Shown: positions 5,674 through 8,194 of the stretch, piece after piece
How positions within the stretch are numbered: position 1 is the stretch's first letter
Layout: each line of letters starts with the position of its first letter
Assembly: GCA_021786915.1 (NCBI GenBank)
Contig: JAJYMP010000004.1
Span: 1-8,194 of the forward strand
From: Chloroflexota bacterium
GTDB lineage: Bacteria; Chloroflexota; Limnocylindria; Limnocylindrales; CSP1-4
Direction: 5' to 3'
Length of the DNA: 8,194 bases
Notes under the pieces: model-generated
The model's input: the letters and a program-made list of their open reading frames with translations, nothing else
Told to the model about the DNA's origin: nothing
Databases searched by the model: none
Made by a program: the position numbers and the translations under genes

Positions 5674-8190
5674 TCAGCCGCGCATGCGCAGGTTGTCGGG
5701 ATCGAAGAGTGCCCGGGCGCCAACGGCGGCCACCGAGACCGGGTACAGCTCGCCGATGTACTCGACGGCCAGCTGTCGCCCCACGACGGCATCATCGACC
5801 GGGAGGTACGCCATGAGCAGGTGTTTGCCCACCGACGGCCCCGATGCTGCGGTGGTCACGAACGAGCGGCGCCCGCGCCGGTCGACGAGGACCGAGCCGT
5901 CTGGCCGGCAGATCGGCTCGCGACCGAGCATGAACCGCCGTTCCCCGGACGCCGAGGTGTGGCCCTCCACCGCAAGCGTGCAGAGCAGGCTGTCCGGTCC
6001 CTGGGCACGCTGCGCGAGGTACGCCGCCTTGCCGATGAAGTCCGTCGCCTTGACGCGCGGCCGGGCGAGTCCCGCCTCGACGAGGTTGCGGTCCAGCTCG
6101 AGGTCGGCGCCCATCAGGCGGTAGCCCTTCTCCACGCGCAGGGTCCCGCCATAGGCGGCGAGCCCGACAGGCGCGATCCCGTGGGGCCGTCCGGCTGCCA
6201 TGAGGATGTCCCACAGCCGGGCACCCTGCTCCATGGGGACGTGGAGTTCCCAGCCCAGCTCGCCGACGTAGCTGATCCTCGCGGCCAGCACCCGCACCGA
6301 CTCGATGTCGATCGGCAGGCAGCTGCCGTACGGCAGGGCCGCATCGGACACGTCGTCGGCCGCCACCGAGGCGACCACGTCGCGGGCGCGCGGTCCCCAG
6401 ATGGCGATCATCGTGAATGCTGACGTGAGGTCTGCGAAGCTGACGCCCCCGTCCCCGGGGAGGTGGTCCGTCAGCCACTTCGCGTCGGCGCGGCCCGCGA
6501 AGCCGGCGTCCACGATCCGGAAGTGGTCGTGGCCGAGCCGCATGATCGTGACGTCGGCCTTGATCCCGCCCCCGTCGTTGAGCAGCTGCGTGTAGACGAG
6601 GCGCCCCTCGGGAACGTCGACCTGGCCGACCACCATGTGCTGCAGCCAGTCGAGCCCGTCGGGGCCGGACACGTCGAACTCCGCGAACGCGGGGTTCTCG
6701 ACCAGGCCGACGCGCTCGCGGAGCGCGAGGTGCTCGGCGTTGATGATCGGCGACCACCAGCGCCGGTCCCACTCGTGCGAGCGGTCCATCACCCGGTCGC
6801 CGAACTCCTCGAGCAGCGGGGCATTGCTGCGGTACCAGTTCGGCCGCTCCCAGCCGGAGACCTCGACGAACTCGCCGCCCAGAGCGACGTGCCGCTCGTG
6901 CGCGGCGCCGAGCCGCACGTCGCGGTCGGTCGCCCACTGCTCGAACGGGTGGACGATCCCGTAGAACTTGGGGAACAGCTCGCCCACCCGGTGCTCGACG
7001 TGGTAGCGCGTCTTCTGGGTGTCGTAGAAGCGGGCGATGTTGACGGACGCCGGGTCCATCTCGGGCTTGCCGTCGGTCATCCACTCCGCGAGCATCCTGA
7101 CGATGGACGGTGCCTCCTTGATCCAGACGGCCGCGCACGCCCAGAGGCCCTTGACCTCCGGCGTCTCGCCGAGGAGGGACATCCCGTCCGGCGTGAACGA
7201 CATCAGGCCGTTGATGGCGTGCTTGATGCCCACCCTCTCGTTGCCCACGATCGTGGGGTAGAGCTCGAGCACCGCCTCCACGTACGGGTCGAAGTGCTCC
7301 GAGGTGAAGGGCAGCTCGGTCGGCGACATCAGGGCCTGGCCGTTCGAGGGGATGTCCTCCGGCTGCACCACGAGCGCCTCGTGCGCATACGACCCGATCT
7401 CGAGGTCCGCGCCGCTCTGGCGGGCGTACATCTTGGCGTCCATGTCGCGCACGACCGGGTAGGCCAGCGGGTTGTCGAGCGCCGCGAACTCGGGCACCGG
7501 GCCGATGTCCACCATCTGGTGGACGGCCGGCACGAGCGGGATCGTGGCGCCCGCCATCGCGGCCACCCGGCGGCTCCAGACGCCGCCGCACACGACCACG
7601 ACGTCCGCGGCAATGCTGCCGCGCGAGGTGCGGACCGCGGTGACGCGGCCGTCCTTGACGTCGAGGCCCATCACCTCCGTGTTGGCGAAGCTCTGGAGCG
7701 CCCCGAGCGCCATCGCCTTCTTCCGGTAGAGCGTGCCGGCGTGGAGCGGGTCCACGACGCCGACGGCCGGCGTGTGGAACCCGCCCAGGATCCTGGACTC
7801 GTCCATGTACGGGACGAGGACTTTGACCTGGGCCGGGCCCAGCACCTCGGAGTCGATGCCCCATGCGTGGGCAAGCGCGAGGCGCCGGCGCAGCTCGTGC
7901 ATCCGCTCGGGCGTCCGGGCGACCTCGATGCCGCCGGTGCGCGTGAACGTCCCGAGATCCTCGAACTCGCGGATGCTCTCGATGGACCAGGTCGAGGTCT
8001 GGCGCGAGTGGTCCACCGCGAAGGTGAAGGACGAGGCGTGGCCGGTAGACCCGCCCGGGTTGGGGAGCGGACCCTTGTCCAGCTGGACGATGTCCCGCCA
8101 GCCGAGCCGGGCGAGGTGCCACGCCAAGCCGTTGCCGACGATCCCGGCCCCGATGACCACGACCCGCGCCTGAAGGGGGAGCTCGCTCAT
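5674..8190 (-). CDS. Dimethylglycine/sarcosine dehydrogenase-like FAD and tetrahydrofolate fusion enzyme
   Basis: An 838-residue two-part enzyme, close to the 830-870 residues usual for dimethylglycine oxidase/dehydrogenase and sarcosine dehydrogenase. The N-terminal DAO domain has GAGIVG (14-19) and GGSTGHASSF (46-55); H51 sits where family members attach FAD covalently. H224 (PAVHQMV) and Y255 (KMYARQSG) match the amine-pocket His225/Tyr259 of Arthrobacter dimethylglycine oxidase, and LEIGSYAHEAL (263-273) is a family segment. A linker domain (about 375-435) leads to a GcvT-type folate domain: GGIKADVTI (541-549) with D546, SYVGELGWELHVP (640-652) with Y641, RVEKGYRLMGADL (685-697), then a GcvT C-terminal barrel from about 735. 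It would oxidise an N-methyl group and transfer the carbon to tetrahydrofolate, giving 5,10-methylene-tetrahydrofolate in the cytoplasm. Substrate among dimethylglycine, sarcosine or a related amine is not decided. ATG 8190 is 4 nt from the edge, so its ribosome binding site is unseen. It converges on the importer operon. Confidence 0.92.
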   Translation of the reverse strand: MSELPLQARVVVIGAGIVGNGLAWHLARLGWRDIVQLDKGPLPNPGGSTGHASSFTFAVDHSRQTSTWSIESIREFEDLGTFTRTGGIEVARTPERMHELRRRLALAHAWGIDSEVLGPAQVKVLVPYMDESRILGGFHTPAVGVVDPLHAGTLYRKKAMALGALQSFANTEVMGLDVKDGRVTAVRTSRGSIAADVVVVCGGVWSRRVAAMAGATIPLVPAVHQMVDIGPVPEFAALDNPLAYPVVRDMDAKMYARQSGADLEIGSYAHEALVVQPEDIPSNGQALMSPTELPFTSEHFDPYVEAVLELYPTIVGNERVGIKHAINGLMSFTPDGMSLLGETPEVKGLWACAAVWIKEAPSIVRMLAEWMTDGKPEMDPASVNIARFYDTQKTRYHVEHRVGELFPKFYGIVHPFEQWATDRDVRLGAAHERHVALGGEFVEVSGWERPNWYRSNAPLLEEFGDRVMDRSHEWDRRWWSPIINAEHLALRERVGLVENPAFAEFDVSGPDGLDWLQHMVVGQVDVPEGRLVYTQLLNDGGGIKADVTIMRLGHDHFRIVDAGFAGRADAKWLTDHLPGDGGVSFADLTSAFTMIAIWGPRARDVVASVAADDVSDAALPYGSCLPIDIESVRVLAARISYVGELGWELHVPMEQGARLWDILMAAGRPHGIAPVGLAAYGGTLRVEKGYRLMGADLELDRNLVEAGLARPRVKATDFIGKAAYLAQRAQGPDSLLCTLAVEGHTSASGERRFMLGREPICRPDGSVLVDRRGRRSFVTTAASGPSVGKHLLMAYLPVDDAVVGRQLAVEYIGELYPVSVAAVGARALFDPDNLRMRG

Positions 8191-8194
8191 CGTC

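Noticed and set aside
5554..6423. 289-codon open frame (+) antisense to the fusion enzyme
   Set aside because: It mirrors the coding frame of the strongly supported - strand gene and has no motifs of its own.
5792..8122. 776-codon - strand frame overlapping the fusion enzyme
   Set aside because: It is a shifted reading of the same gene, dominated by Arg/Gly/Pro; the 838-residue frame carries all FAD and folate motifs.

Overview
The window is about 8.2 kb of very GC-rich bacterial DNA. Gene starts use ATG or GTG with purine-rich ribosome binding sites and short gaps, and codon third positions are mostly G or C. The proteins resemble those of high-GC soil or sediment lineages such as Actinomycetota or Chloroflexota, but nothing here fixes the phylum.

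Positions 1-3981 (+ strand) hold a branched-chain amino acid type (HAAT/Liv) ABC importer: the C-terminus of the substrate-binding protein, then ATPase LivG, ATPase LivF, permease LivH and permease LivM. From livG to livM the genes are separated by 28 nt, 9 nt and a 1-nt stop/start overlap, so this is almost certainly one transcript. A strong GC hairpin without a T-run lies between the binding-protein gene and livG. After a 51-nt gap, 4033-5271 (+) encodes a DadA-like FAD amino acid dehydrogenase, probably the last gene of the operon.

Positions 5272-5673 are a convergent intergenic region with no convincing gene, containing several GC-rich inverted repeats. Positions 5674-8190 (- strand) encode an 838-residue flavin/folate fusion enzyme of the dimethylglycine/sarcosine dehydrogenase family. 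It keeps the candidate covalent-FAD histidine, the amine-pocket His/Tyr pair and the folate-site Asp/Tyr of that family. Its apparent ATG is only 4 nt from the window edge.

Read together, a Liv-type importer sits beside two FAD enzymes that oxidise C-N bonds of amino acids or N-methylated amino acids. A plausible reading is a scavenging locus in which the importer brings in an amino acid or N-methyl glycine derivative, the DadA-like enzyme deaminates or oxidises it, and the fusion enzyme demethylates its substrate and passes the one-carbon unit to tetrahydrofolate. The transported substrate cannot be read from the sequence; 'Liv' names the transporter family, not a proven leucine specificity. 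No mobile element, CRISPR array, tRNA or rRNA was found. All gene families are known; the unusual points are the degenerate LivG signature motif, the hairpin after the binding-protein gene and the catabolic pairing.
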